Source: Chloroflexia bacterium
Lineage (GTDB): Bacteria > Chloroflexota > Chloroflexia > Thermobaculales > Thermobaculaceae
DNA length: 40,376 bases
NCBI GenBank assembly: GCA_030446765.1
Contig: JAUJMR010000003.1
Span: 121,504 to 161,879 of the forward strand
Direction: 5' to 3'
The notes under the pieces were generated by a model that was not told the origin of the DNA, did no database searches, and saw only the letters and a list, made by a program, of their open reading frames with translations. A program made the translations under genes and the position numbers. Positions 17,121 to 25,841 of this stretch are shown piece after piece (the stretch's first letter is position 1; every line of letters starts with the position of its first letter).

Positions 17121-17741
17121 TTGTTTGATCGAAGACAGTACCGGATGAGCCTCGCGCAGACGATTGTGTGGTGCTCGACGCAGGATTTTCTGAACGACCC
17201 CGCGAACAGTCTGCGCACCGCTGAGCTTCGGCCGCCCTCGTTTCTGCACCTGGACACCGTGGCGCGGCGTGAGGCGATGATGGACACGCTCGTGGAGAAG
17301 CGCTTCAAGCTGCTTCGCTTCAACGGCAAGTATCGCATCCTCCCCGCAAAGGGGCTCGCGGGTGGGCGGCTGGTGGTCTACGATCCGGATCAGAACCGCT
17401 TCGACAGCATGGCGCTCGTCGAGTCGTTTGGATACTTCGACTGGGACAACCTCCCGCCGTGGGACACGTGGATCGCATACGTGCGAGACGAGGAGCGGGA
17501 GCGGCAGGGACTCTCGCACGCGTCCTACCTGGTTGCCTGGGTGCCGCCGGATCTCATCGAGCGCGCCGACGCCGGCATCCGGGCGAATCCGGAGCGCTGC
17601 TTGCTCTGGGCGTCGGACCTCGATACCGAGCGGGCGCGCCACATCGAATCCCTGGAAGACGCAAGGTCGGGCTGGCTCCGCGCCGCATATCGCGGGCTGA
17701 CCTCCCGCCTCACACCAGCCCGTCGTGGAGCGCCGCGGTAG
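17121..17741 (+). CDS. Conserved-looking protein of unknown function
   Basis: TTG 17121 follows CGGAGGCG with good spacing; ATG 17145 is the alternative. The 206-residue soluble protein has no signal peptide or membrane helix. It reads as a well-formed protein (FDRRQYRMSLAQTIVWCSTQ, RFKLLRFNGKYRILPAKGLA, GGRLVVYDPDQNRFDSMALV, then SFGYFDWDNLPPWDTWIAYV and SYLVAWVPPDLIERADAGIR). Strong Asp/Trp/Tyr content and regular secondary structure argue for a real gene. I do not recognise the family. Placement in an apparent operon with the aminotransferase is the only functional hint. Confidence 0.75.
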   Translation: MFDRRQYRMSLAQTIVWCSTQDFLNDPANSLRTAELRPPSFLHLDTVARREAMMDTLVEKRFKLLRFNGKYRILPAKGLAGGRLVVYDPDQNRFDSMALVESFGYFDWDNLPPWDTWIAYVRDEERERQGLSHASYLVAWVPPDLIERADAGIRANPERCLLWASDLDTERARHIESLEDARSGWLRAAYRGLTSRLTPARRGAPR

Positions 17742-17942
17742 CCATCGCGCAGGTGGCATGTGCGTGGCACGCAGATCTGTGCCGGACAGCAGGGTGGACG
17801 ACCCAGCGCCTAGCATAGTGATGCTCGACTGGGCGCCCGCCTGATCCCGTTGCCGTGTCAATGCTGTGCGGATCTCTGCGTCTGCCGCGGACGTACGGGA
17901 CGTGCGCCGTCTGGATAGTGCAGCTGGGAAACGGGCATAAAG

Positions 17943-17972
17943 AGAGGCCCCGGAAGATCGTCCGGGGCCTCT
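17943..17972. terminator. 12-bp GC-rich hairpin terminator
   Basis: AGAGGCCCCGGA and TCCGGGGCCTCT pair perfectly around AGATCG. It lies 21 bases beyond the stop of the NlpC/P60 gene and is followed on the minus strand by CTTTAT. It could also stop read-through from the + strand gene ending at 17741. The rest of 17742-17993 shows no gene. Confidence 0.8.
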
Positions 17973-17993
17973 TCTGCGCGAGAGTTGTGTCGC

Positions 17994-18686
17994 CTACCGC
18001 ACGCGGCGACCGTCGTACCACTTGCCACTGTAGTAGCTGTTGTAGATGTTGTCCCAGCGAACGCCCGTGGACGGGGAGCTGGCGTTGATCATCCAGCCGT
18101 TGCCCACGTACACACCCGAGTGCGATAGACCGTTCCACCAGGTGTTCTGGAAGAGAACGATGTCGCCCGGCTGCAGGCTACCGCGTGACACGGAGTACCC
18201 GCTGCTCGCCTGGCCGCCGAGGCTCTCCGGTACGTAGATACCGTTCTGCCGGTACACCCACTGCGTCAGGCCGACACAACTGAAGCCTTCGGACGGGGTG
18301 TTGCCGTAGTAAGCGTACCGATACCCGACATACTGCTTCGCGGTGTTCGCGAGCGCGGTGCCCTTCGAAGTGGAAGATGTGGTCGTGCTGCTGGTCGAGT
18401 AGGTGCCGCTGCTGTTGCGCAGGTACGAGCCGTAAGCGAAGCCCCGTGTCCCACTGTAGGTGTGGGTGACGTTCCACCAGCCGTTCCCGGCGTAGTAGTG
18501 GACGTTCACCTTGGAGTTGGAGGCCATCGTGCGCTTGATGTAATAGTTGGTGCCGGGGCCGCTACGAATGTTGAGGCTCGTCGTTGTGTACGCGGTGCCG
18601 GTGTTCAGAGCACTTGCCTTGGGCGTGCCCATCGAGACAAATGCGAGCATGAGGGCGAACACAACGCCCAGCGTCTTAGTGGTCAA
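17994..18686 (-). CDS. Secreted SH3 / NlpC-P60 peptidoglycan hydrolase
   Basis: TTG 18686 (minus strand) lies behind CCGGAGGG and encodes 230 residues. A signal peptide (KTLGVVFALMLAFVSMG, ending near residue 26) is followed by a bacterial SH3 domain (about 32-92; SLNIRSGPGTNYYIKRTMAS, GNGWWNV). A Ser/Thr linker (93-108) leads to an NlpC/P60 domain with Cys137 (GFSCVGLTQWVY; the usual DCSG is SCVG), His189 (GLSHSGVYVG) and a polar third residue at about 201 (INASSPSTG). It should cleave D-Glu/Dap-type stem-peptide bonds outside the cell. The start is preceded by an unusually long structured leader. The gene is complete. Confidence 0.92.
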   Translation of the reverse strand: MTTKTLGVVFALMLAFVSMGTPKASALNTGTAYTTTSLNIRSGPGTNYYIKRTMASNSKVNVHYYAGNGWWNVTHTYSGTRGFAYGSYLRNSSGTYSTSSTTTSSTSKGTALANTAKQYVGYRYAYYGNTPSEGFSCVGLTQWVYRQNGIYVPESLGGQASSGYSVSRGSLQPGDIVLFQNTWWNGLSHSGVYVGNGWMINASSPSTGVRWDNIYNSYYSGKWYDGRRVR

Positions 18687-18891
18687 CAGTACATCCCTCC
18701 GGATTGTGTCGTCGTTTTACGCGTCTGTCCTTGTTTTCCTCCCGGGGAACCCTGTGGTGAGTAGAGTCGCCGGGACTGGTCAGCTCTGGCGAGGACCTGG
18801 AAGTGTTGATGAGGCTGCCTCACACCTCCGAGCCATCGCTCGGGCCTTAGAGTTTAAGGAAAAACAATAAGCATCCCCTCCTGTGTATCAA
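18687..18891 (-). promoter_or_regulatory. Promoter and long structured leader of the NlpC/P60 gene
   Basis: On the minus strand TTGATA (18891-18886), a 16-base spacer and TATTGT (18869-18864) predict a leader of about 170 bases. The leader can form hairpins such as CCGAGC-GATG-GCTCGG and GTGTGAGG-CAG-CCTCATCAACAC, followed by the GC-rich segment GGGTTCCCCGGGAGG near the ribosome site. c-di-AMP (ydaO-type) riboswitches often precede cell-wall hydrolase genes of this kind, but I cannot match their conserved core here. I report it only as a candidate structured leader. Confidence 0.4.
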
Positions 18892-19160
18892 AGCCGCGCA
18901 GCCGGGAAGAAAGATCCAGATCGCTGCTACTTATAAAGACGCTTGGCGCCGCGCAAACATTTGCGTGTGCTCAAGCTGTCTCAGATTAACATCTCAGACA
19001 TGGCAAGTCAACGAAAAGGGGTCGTTTCCACGTCGCAAAAACGTTAAGATTCGGTTAAAATCCCAACTCGGAAGTATTACCTGAGTAAAACCGCGGACTT
19101 AGCAGGCCGGCAGCGGCGCGATGTCCGCTCTGCTATTGATCGTGTAGCAAGGGTCTCGCC
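18892..19160. other. Gene-free, relatively AT-rich stretch
   Basis: No coding frame is evident. It contains an inverted repeat CGCAAA-CA-TTTGCG (18952-18965) and a direct repeat TCTCAGA (18979-18985 and 18992-18998). Base composition is clearly lower in GC than its surroundings, in keeping with a regulatory gap or an old insertion boundary next to the recombinase remnant. Confidence 0.5.
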
Positions 19161-19574
19161 CCGCCGATGGTGGCCCAGCACCGCCGCGTAACTGAGTGGC
19201 CCGCTGCAAGCCGCGGGCACTACAAAGATGCGTGCCCTACCTGCTGGCGTGGGCTAGGGAGGCGGTCGGAGAGTGGCTGCTGGTGTATGACCCCTGGGGG
19301 TGGTACCACTCGCTGCTGCTGCCGATCAACAAGGCAGGACGGATCGATGACCGGATTGGCTGCAGGTGGTTCTCGACATCCTGCAACGGGTTGGAGAAAG
19401 CGCCGACGTCGACGGGTTTGCGCCGCACGACATGCGCCGGACGTTCATCACGTCGCTGCTGGAGACGGGGCGGACGTCCACGTGGCCAGCCAGCTCGCGG
19501 CGCATGCCTCGGTGGAGACCACGAAGCTCTATGACCGGCGGGGTGAGCAGGCGAAGATGCGCGCCGGGGAGTAG
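19160..19574 (+). pseudogene. Tyrosine recombinase (phage-integrase family), C-terminal remnant
   Basis: Across three frames the sequence reads WLLVYDPWGWYHSLLLPINK, VVLDILQRVGESADVDGFAP, HDMRRTFITSLLETGADVHV and ASQLAAHASVETTKLYDRR to the stop at about 19574. The H-xx-R box (HDMRRTF), the second His (LAAHAS) and the Tyr (KLYDRR) of the catalytic domain are visible. The first Arg region and the whole N-terminal DNA-binding half are absent, so it is both truncated and frameshifted. It suggests that an integrated element once occupied this region. Confidence 0.75.
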
Positions 19575-19626
19575 GTGATGCTGCCGACTGATCGCGATGA
19601 CTTTTCGATAGGCGCGTCGTTCTCCG

Positions 19627-20235
19627 TTAGTTCGTCGTGGACCAGAGACGATACTCCCGTCGCCAGCGCCTAGACCAAACAGCGCGATAACCGCCGCGCC
19701 CGCCCTTTCCGACAGCCACTGCACGGCGTACACCAACGGCCACAACGGGAACAAGAACATGCCGACGAGACCAAGGATGAGCAGTGGGATGGACCATCCC
19801 GGCGCCTCGCCCGCCCGCAGCGCCCGGCGGCCACCAGCACGGTCGCGGTCCCAAGCGCGAGCGTCCCAAAGATCCGCAGGCGGTGATAACACCGGATCGA
19901 ACAGCGCGATCACGCCACCGAGGCGGATGGTCGCCAATGGGTCGGCAACGTACGCGCGCGATGTATCCGACTTTTGACGTGGACGGCCTGCGGGCAGCCC
20001 GAGTAGGGCGAGGACTCCCAGGAGTCCCTGCGATGTGAGCAGCAGGGGCCAGGCTACCCGGTAGGCTGTACAGCCGGTACAGCGGCACATTGGTGATCAC
20101 TTCGTACCCCACGTCGTCCCTGTAGACCGTGTCCGTACCCCAAGGCTGCAACATCTCGAAAATGCCATAAGGTATCCAGAGCACGCCTCCGAGCGCGGAT
20201 GACATCAGGCCTGCCCACCGTATCCATCCATCCGA
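19627..20235 (-). pseudogene. Hypothetical multi-pass membrane protein, copy 1 (frameshifted)
   Basis: Minus-strand fragments join as LMSSALGGVLWIPYGIFEML, VITNVPLYRLYSLPGSLA, LLLTSQGLLGVLALLGLPAG, TIRLGGVIALFDPVL and SIPLLILGLVGMFLFPLWPL, LVYAVQWLSERAGAAVIALF. This predicts four or more hydrophobic helices; I do not recognise the family. At least two or three frame changes are needed. A shorter relative lies at about 21775-22060, and both follow (in transcription order) an M28 peptidase remnant and a conserved 150-base segment. Confidence 0.6.
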
Positions 20236-20262
20236 CGGTTCCCTGGAAAAGCAGCAGCTCCT

Positions 20263-20360
20263 TTATCAGCACGACACGGGAGGATCCTCCTCCAACGAGA
20301 TCTGACTCGCCTCCATTATCAGCACCACAGGGCGAGTCGATTCTCCCTCCAACGAGATCT
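20263..20360. repeat. Short tandem direct repeat, two units
   Basis: Units 20263-20303 and 20316-20360 both begin TTATCAGCAC and end CTCCAACGAGATCT, separated by 12 bases. They lie in the presumed 5' region of membrane protein copy 1, on its promoter side. Confidence 0.6.
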
Positions 20361-20371
20361 CAAGGACTGCC

Positions 20372-20530
20372 GTTGGCGGCGAGTATATCAGGGCGACACT
20401 AGTCGCTCATTGGGGCTTGACCTGAGAAATTACTGATAGAGAAGCTCTGATCGAAATAGCCTGCCATGGGATGAGAGTCGTTTGCTAGAGACGCATCAGG
20501 CCAGTGTCGACGGTTCTACACCGCTGTGCC
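20372..20530 (-). repeat. Duplicated leader segment, copy A
   Basis: This segment matches 22116-22257 closely (shared AGTATA, CAGGGCGACAC, GGATGAGAGT, GTTTGC, GACGCA, GACGGTTCT, TGTGCC). On the minus strand both copies hold GTCGCCCTG followed by TATACT, a plausible -10 box (20382-20387 here) for the membrane gene. Confidence 0.7.
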
Positions 20531-20556
20531 CTGCATGCCATCTATCGTGGGAACGC

Positions 20557-21754
20557 TTAGGGTGTCAGCCGGCCGGCTCTTGTCCGGTCGCTCGACCCCA
20601 TGAAGGATCCTTGCCCTGCAGGCTCCAGCGATGATCGCCGGGCGCTGTTCGAGTAGAAGGTGTAGTGGTCGCTCGCGGCCAGGGGCGACCTCAGCCAGGA
20701 CGCCTCGCGCACTACAGTCCTCGCGCGAACGCCGCGGAGGCGGCGAACGTCAAGACGTGCAGCTCCGAACGCCGCGGATGATTTCGCCCAACGAACGTCG
20801 CGGCACCTCCGCGTATCCCGTATCGCCCACACCCAACCCCATCAACTCGAGTTTGAACGCCGTGATGATTTCGCCCAATGGGATGCTCCGACCTCCGCAG
20901 GTACTCCAGGTCGCGGGGACCGCCCAACTCCTCGCCATTGAACACCACCCGGGCGTCTTGGGGGAGGTGTCGTAGTGGGAGCACGGCGATGGTCGTCCCG
21001 GTCTGCCCACCCGGGTTGCGACCACCCCGGCTGGCGTCTTGGGGTAGGTGTCGTAGTGCGGCGCACAGGACGATCTGCTCACCGCGCCGGTCAACCCGGC
21101 CGGGTCGCGACCACGGTTGCGGGCGTGGATGGGAGCGGTCCGTCCTGGATCAGCGGGTGGATCGAGTTCCGGTCCGACGGGCAACAGCACGAGGGCGCCC
21201 GTCGGCGGCACGTTTGGTCCAGGACGGGATGATCGCCTTGGACGTTCCAGTACGTAGATCGCGCGAGGATCGAGTTTTCGCGTCAGATCCCCGTGCAGGA
21301 CGACGAGGGCGGTCAGGGCGCCTTTGCTCCAGCACGGCCACCGTCGCCTTGTCACGTGGCACGCCGGTCGATCACAGCGGCGGGATTGAAGGAATTCGCC
21401 TCCGCGTCCAATGGATCACCGTGCAGGCGACAGGCTCGTGGTTCGGTGCTCCCACGTCCGCCCACCGTCGCGCCGATCCATTCGGCAGGCGCCGTTCTCC
21501 CCAGTTCTCGACCAGAGACATATTCATCGCCGCGCCAATGGCGAGCCAGCTGGCACAGGGTCGTGCTTCGGTGCTCCCACGACGGGCTCAACAACTGCCA
21601 TCCACCGCAGAGGCCGCAGCCCCCAAGGACGCCGTGACCCATCTCCGTAACGCCCTGCCACCGTTGCGCATAGGCGAGCCAGCTGGCCGCGGTCCGGCCG
21701 GGAGGCAGAGATCCGGCAGGTGCTCACACACCGGACTCGCATCACGATGTTCAC
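20557..21754 (-). pseudogene. M28-family aminopeptidase with PA domain, copy 1 (frameshifted)
   Basis: Minus-strand fragments give an N-terminus after GTGAACATCGTGATGCG (21754-21740), PSWEHRSTTL, LHGDPLDAEANSFNPA, and a protease-associated domain (VVLHGDLT). Zinc-site fragments follow: HYDTYPKTPA, VVFNGEELGG, DLEYLRRSEH, LGEIITAF, and near the end AASDHYTFYSN. The order matches M28 peptidases (DNA-distant relatives of aminopeptidase Y/S). Many frameshifts break it; the zinc ligands His (HYDT), Glu (NGEE) and the last His (DHYTFYS) are still readable. The likely product would be an exported or cytosolic exopeptidase. Confidence 0.65.
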
Positions 21755-21774
21755 CCTACGTGACTGCCAGCACC

Positions 21775-22060
21775 AGGGAATATAAGCCAGGATGTATCCG
21801 ACTTTGCCTGGGCGCTGGTAGGGCGCCTGAGGTTGGGCAAAGCGCCAGGAGAAGTGCGAGGTGAGCAGCAGGGAGTCACACATGAGACTGTACAGCCGGT
21901 ACAGTGGCACATTGGTACCGCTCACTTCGTACCGAATATATACCAGACCGTTTCCGGCAAGGGTCACATCTTGGGCCATATGGATCCAGAGCAGCCTCCG
22001 AGCGCGGCCATCACCCGCCCATCGTATCCATCCCGATCCGACGTTTCCCCGACGCATGGC
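21775..22060 (-). pseudogene. Membrane protein, copy 2 (truncated)
   Basis: Minus-strand fragments MAALGG, LLWIHMAQDVTLAGNGLV, GTNVPLYRLYSLMCDSLLLT and QRPGKVGYILAYIPW parallel copy 1 (LGGVLWIPYG, TNVPLYRLYSLPGSLALLLT). The copy ends about 20 bases before the M28 copy 1 start and lacks the C-terminal hydrophobic helices of copy 1. Confidence 0.55.
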
Positions 22061-22115
22061 TCGCCGGACTGTATCGTGCCAGGGGCGTGACGGATTACCC
22101 TCGGGCGAACTGGAC

Positions 22116-22257
22116 GCCGTCGCGGCAGTATACCAGGGCGACACAAGTCGATCCTGGGGTGTGAACTGAGCCCAGTATAGAAAAGGAAATATTCTCCAGG
22201 GATGAGAGTTGTTTGCAGGAGACGCAGGCCGTGACGGTTCTGCTCATCTGTGTGCCG
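22116..22257 (-). repeat. Duplicated leader segment, copy B
   Basis: This is the counterpart of 20372-20530, with the TATACT box on the minus strand at 22127-22132. It lies between M28 copy 2 and membrane protein copy 2, exactly as copy A lies between M28 copy 1 and membrane protein copy 1. Confidence 0.7.
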
Positions 22258-22367
22258 GGCGTCCATGTGTTTTGTGCGAACTCTTGGGCCAACAAGCGAC
22301 CGAGTTCCTGCTGACACACCAGCTCCATGAGGTCCTTGCCGCAGGACCGGGTCTGGAACGTCAGGGG

Positions 22368-23468
22368 TCACGGGCAAGGACCTCGGACAACCGCGCCGGC
22401 TATCCACTCGATGGTGGGCGGACGGTGCGACGTTTGCCCGACCCGACGTGAGCGCGATGTCGGGACGCCGTTCGAGTAGAAGGTGTAGTGTTCATCGGCA
22501 GGCCAGGGATCAACTTCAACGACGCCGGGATATCCTCGCGCACCACAGTCGAGACGTGCGCCGCGAACGCCGCGGAGGCGGCGAAGGTCGCGACTGGTCA
22601 CCCAGCTCCTGCCCGGGCCCGTCTATGTTGGTCGCCGCGATGATCTCGCCCAACGTTCGGCCGAGAACTTCCGCACTCCAGGTCGCCCACACCGCCCAAT
22701 TCCTCGCCATTGAACACCACCCACTCCAGCCGATGGGGATGTCATGACCACGCAGGAGCTCGGCGAGCGTCAGGATAACCGCCAGGGGGTACAGTTGTCC
22801 ACGTAGCCCGGGCGTCTTGGGGTAGGTGTCGTAGTGGGCGCACAGGGCGATGCGCCCGATCGGTATCCCGGCGGGTCGCGACCACGTTGCTGGCGTGCCC
22901 CAAGTGGTCTGCGTGTCGATCCAGGGGACCTGCTTACGCGACGCCGCAACAGCGCCAGACCGGCATCGGCTGGCACGGTCGCGGACGGGATGGGGAGGTC
23001 CCAGTCCTGGATCAGCGAGTGGGCCGGGTTCGGTCCAGGGTGACGGTGATGCGAGCGGCGGGCGCCTTTCGCTCCAGCAGGGCGATGATCGCCTGGTCGC
23101 GTTCCGGTACGTAAATCGCCCTTCGCGGCGAACTGCTCCCGCGTCAAATCCCCGTGCAGGACGACAATGCGGTGTCAGGTCTGCGGCTTCCACTCGCCCA
23201 CCGTCGCCAGGATCACTGGCACGCCGGTCTGTCACAGCTCGGGGAGAAGGTGTTCGCCTCCGCGTCCAATGGATCACCACCCAGGCACAGGATCGTGCTT
23301 CGGTGCTCCCACGACGGGAAGGGCTCCTGCCGTTCCACCGAGAGGCCGCAGCCCTCCAGAATCGCGTGCATGTGGCCGCGCCTGATTGGCGGGCGAGCCA
23401 GCTGGCCTGGGTCCGATGGTCTCGCAGAGATAGCTCAGGTGCTCCATCACCCGCATCTCGATGTTCAC
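22368..23468 (-). pseudogene. M28-family aminopeptidase with PA domain, copy 2 (frameshifted)
   Basis: Starting at GTG 23468 or ATG 23456 (minus strand), fragments read VMEHLSYLCETIGPRPAGSP, PSWEHRSTIL, GDPLDAEAN, DLTREQFAAKG with RFTYRNATR, SLIQDWDLPIPSATVPADAG, then IALCAHYDTYPKTPG, VILTLAELLRGHDIPIG, EWVVFNGEELGG and TLGEIIAATNIDGPGQELG, ending WPADEHYTFYSNGVP and TIEWI. The zinc and catalytic positions of M28 peptidases are all recognisable (HYD, EE, EHYT). It is the better-preserved of the two copies, with fewer breaks in the catalytic part, but no single frame covers it. Confidence 0.7.
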
Positions 23469-23694
23469 CCTACGTACCCCTCCGCACAAGCCGTGACGCC
23501 CGTGCCGCCGGTAGTCCGCTACCAAGTATATGCGCGGTCCGGCCGGAAGGAGTGCCTTCGCCGGGAGTCACACCGGACTCACAGACATTTTTGAACCAGA
23601 TGTTTACCGCTTCATTTACCGAATATATACCTTCGTTTGTTCTACTTAAGGGGTCACATTCGGGCAAAGAGCAAAGACACCAGAAGGAGAGTGG
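23469..23694. other. Divergent gap between M28 copy 2 and the subtilase
   Basis: No gene is evident. The part 23600-23650 is AT-rich (ACCGAATATATACCTTCG) and probably holds promoters for one or both flanking genes. AGAAGGAG at 23682-23689 is the ribosome site of the subtilase. Confidence 0.5.
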
Positions 23695-25496
23695 ATGCAT
23701 CATCGTCTGAGGGGCACCGTGGCTCTGATCTTCGCATTGCAGCGCCGTGCTGCTCGTGCCGGCGGCAGGAAGGCAAGGGCAACGGAGACGTCGCGGCAGG
23801 ACCGGTCGTTGATCCGCTCCTGACCGAGCGGCTTAGCGATGCGGCGCCGGATGCTGTGCTGCAGGCGGTCGTGACGTACTACCAGCAGCCTACCTCACGA
23901 TCTTGCCGCAGCCAAGGCGACCGGCGTGCTGACACACCAGTTCCAGGACATGCCGATGATCGCGGTGCAGGGGACGCCGGACCAGATACGGTCGGCTATC
24001 GACCTGCCGGGCGTCCGGTCGGTTTACTTCAACGGTGAGCAACTCGAGTACCTGCTCAACGACAGCGTTGGGTTCATCGGTGCGGACTGGGTCTGGAGCG
24101 ACCTACACGGGCAATGTCGTTGGGGTCGCCGTTATCGACTCCGGCGTCGATGCCACGCACCCGGACCTCGCACTTGGCACGGCAACGGTGCAGAATGTAA
24201 AGATTCTGGCCGAGAACTTCTTCACAGGCGATACGGTGTTGGTGGAGAACGTACCGAATAGCGACACCACCAGCGGCTGGCACCCATTTTTGGGGCACGA
24301 TCGTGGGCCGGATGTGTGGTTTGACGGGGAAGTATATGGGCGTCGCGCCGGGCGCGGCCTGATCGGTATCGGCGCGGGCGAGGGTTGCACATTCTGTGGG
24401 CACTCCGGCTTCGATTACGCCCTCGCCAACAAGGACAAGTACAACATCCAGGTGATCTCCAACTCCTGGGGCACCAATGGCGAGTACGCCGCGGCGGACC
24501 CGGTGAACGTGGCGAGCAAGGCGGCATACGATAAGGGTATGGTTGTCGTCTTCGCGGCCGGCAACGCCGGGCCGGGTGAGAACCTTCTGAATCCGTATTC
24601 CGTCGCGCCGTGGGTGATCGGTGTGGCGGCGGCTGCACGAGCGACCAGGGCGTCAAGGACGTCAGCGTTCGCTGCGAGCCGGGCAGTCTGCTGGCCAACT
24701 TCTCCTCCCGGGGTATCCTGGCGACCCGCTGTACCACCCGACGATCACGGCTCCAGGTGTGTGGATTACCGCGGCGCGGGCTACGACGGGCGTGGCATGT
24801 GGACGCGAACGCGGCGACGAAGGCGCCGTACTGCAACACCGACCCGCTGGCGTACTACGTGTGCATCAACGGCACGAGCATGGCGACGCCGCACATCGCC
24901 GGTGTGGCCGCGCTGATGCGCGAGGCCAATCGGGCCTGCATCCCGACCTCATCAAGGAGGCGCTGACCACTACCGCGAAGCCGATGACCCGGCCGACGGC
25001 TCGTTCTACGAGGAGTTCGAGGTTGGCGCCGGCTACGTGGATGCGTACGCCGCGGTGGCGAACGCAGATCGATGGCGGCGAAGACCGGCACGTTCCGCAC
25101 GAAGGAAGGCAAGACCTACAAGACGTACACCGAGACGTATCCATGGTCGGGGATTGCGCCCCTGGGCGTCACCGAGGCGGGCGCCGGCTCCCACGATTAC
25201 TACAAGCAGGACATCACCTCCAGCGCGGTGAGGGCGAGCGCGTCGAGTGGGGCGACCCGGTACAGGACATCGACCTGTACGTGAACGCCCTGGACGGTTC
25301 CCTTGTCGGGAAGAGCGCCCAGGGCGTGACCAACTTCGAGGACAACAACGTTCACCGGCGAGTTCCTGCCGCTGGGACCTACACGGTGGATGTCGAGGGC
25401 TGGCTCACCGTGGCGGCACCGTACGATGGCACGTTCACCGTGTCGTACGTGATCGGCGGTGGGAGTAGTCCTCTGGACCAGGTCGGGCACAGGTAA
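23695..25496 (+). pseudogene. S8 (subtilisin-like) serine peptidase, many frameshifts
   Basis: ATG 23695 follows AGAAGGAG; MHHRLRGTVALIFAL looks like a signal peptide. Joining frames gives an inhibitor-I9-like prodomain (LTHQFQDMPMIAVQGTPDQI, LPGVRSVYFN). The catalytic Asp is in VGVAVIDSGVDATHPDL and the catalytic His in GTHFWGTIVGRMCG (24279-24320, a third frame). SNSWGTNGEY, the oxyanion Asn in VVVFAAGNAGPGEN and the catalytic Ser in INGTSMATPHIAGVAALM follow. A C-terminal beta-sandwich (DPVQDIDLYVNALDGSLVG ... GTYTVDVEGWL) ends at TAA 25494-25496. All three triad residues survive, yet at least nine frame changes are required. A secreted endopeptidase if the indels are sequencing errors. 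Confidence 0.78.
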
Positions 25497-25502
25497 CCGG
25501 TG

Positions 25503-25543
25503 ACTCAAGCGGATGTGGGTAGCTTTGACGCTACCCCTTGAGT
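25503..25543 (+). terminator. Two-part hairpin after the subtilase
   Basis: ACTCAAG (25503-25509) pairs with CTTGAGT (25537-25543), and GGGTAGC (25517-25523) with GCTACCC (25530-25536), leaving a 7-base bulge on one side. No T tract follows. It probably acts as an mRNA 3' end or terminator for the subtilase, 7 bases past its stop. Confidence 0.5.
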
Positions 25544-25698
25544 ATGGTACTGAGATAACGGCAACGGAAGGTATCCCATGCTACGCACAGGCGTACATGA
25601 CGCTCACCGTGCGTGCCTGCTTCGATTGGCAGGGGCGTCTTGTCGGTCCAACCGCTGCGTGAGAGAGGGCGTCCAATCCGGTGTTGAGTCCAGCCCGA

Positions 25699-25778
25699 TG
25701 TCATTCCGAACGGGCAGGCGTATGTGTATGACCGCAGACCCGCGCCTTGCTGTCATTCCTCACAGGCTCGGAATGACA
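25699..25778 (+). repeat. Dispersed palindromic repeat, copy 4 (divergent centre)
   Basis: TGTCATTCCGA and TCGGAATGACA at the ends are exact reverse complements and match copies 1-3. CTCACAGGC also matches, but the middle has changed (extra TGTATGACCGCAGAC). It lies in the otherwise empty gap 25544-25841. Confidence 0.8.
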
Positions 25779-25841
25779 GGTCCCCGACGCCGTTCAGCCA
25801 AAGTCCGGTAGGTGGAAACGCGAGGAGTGAGGGGCTGGCGA

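Noticed and set aside
18687-18891. Calling the leader a c-di-AMP riboswitch outright
   Set aside because: Gene context fits but the conserved core strings of that class are not visible; kept only as a candidate leader.
20263-20360. CRISPR-like array
   Set aside because: Only two units with a 12-base spacer and no cas genes; a simple direct repeat.
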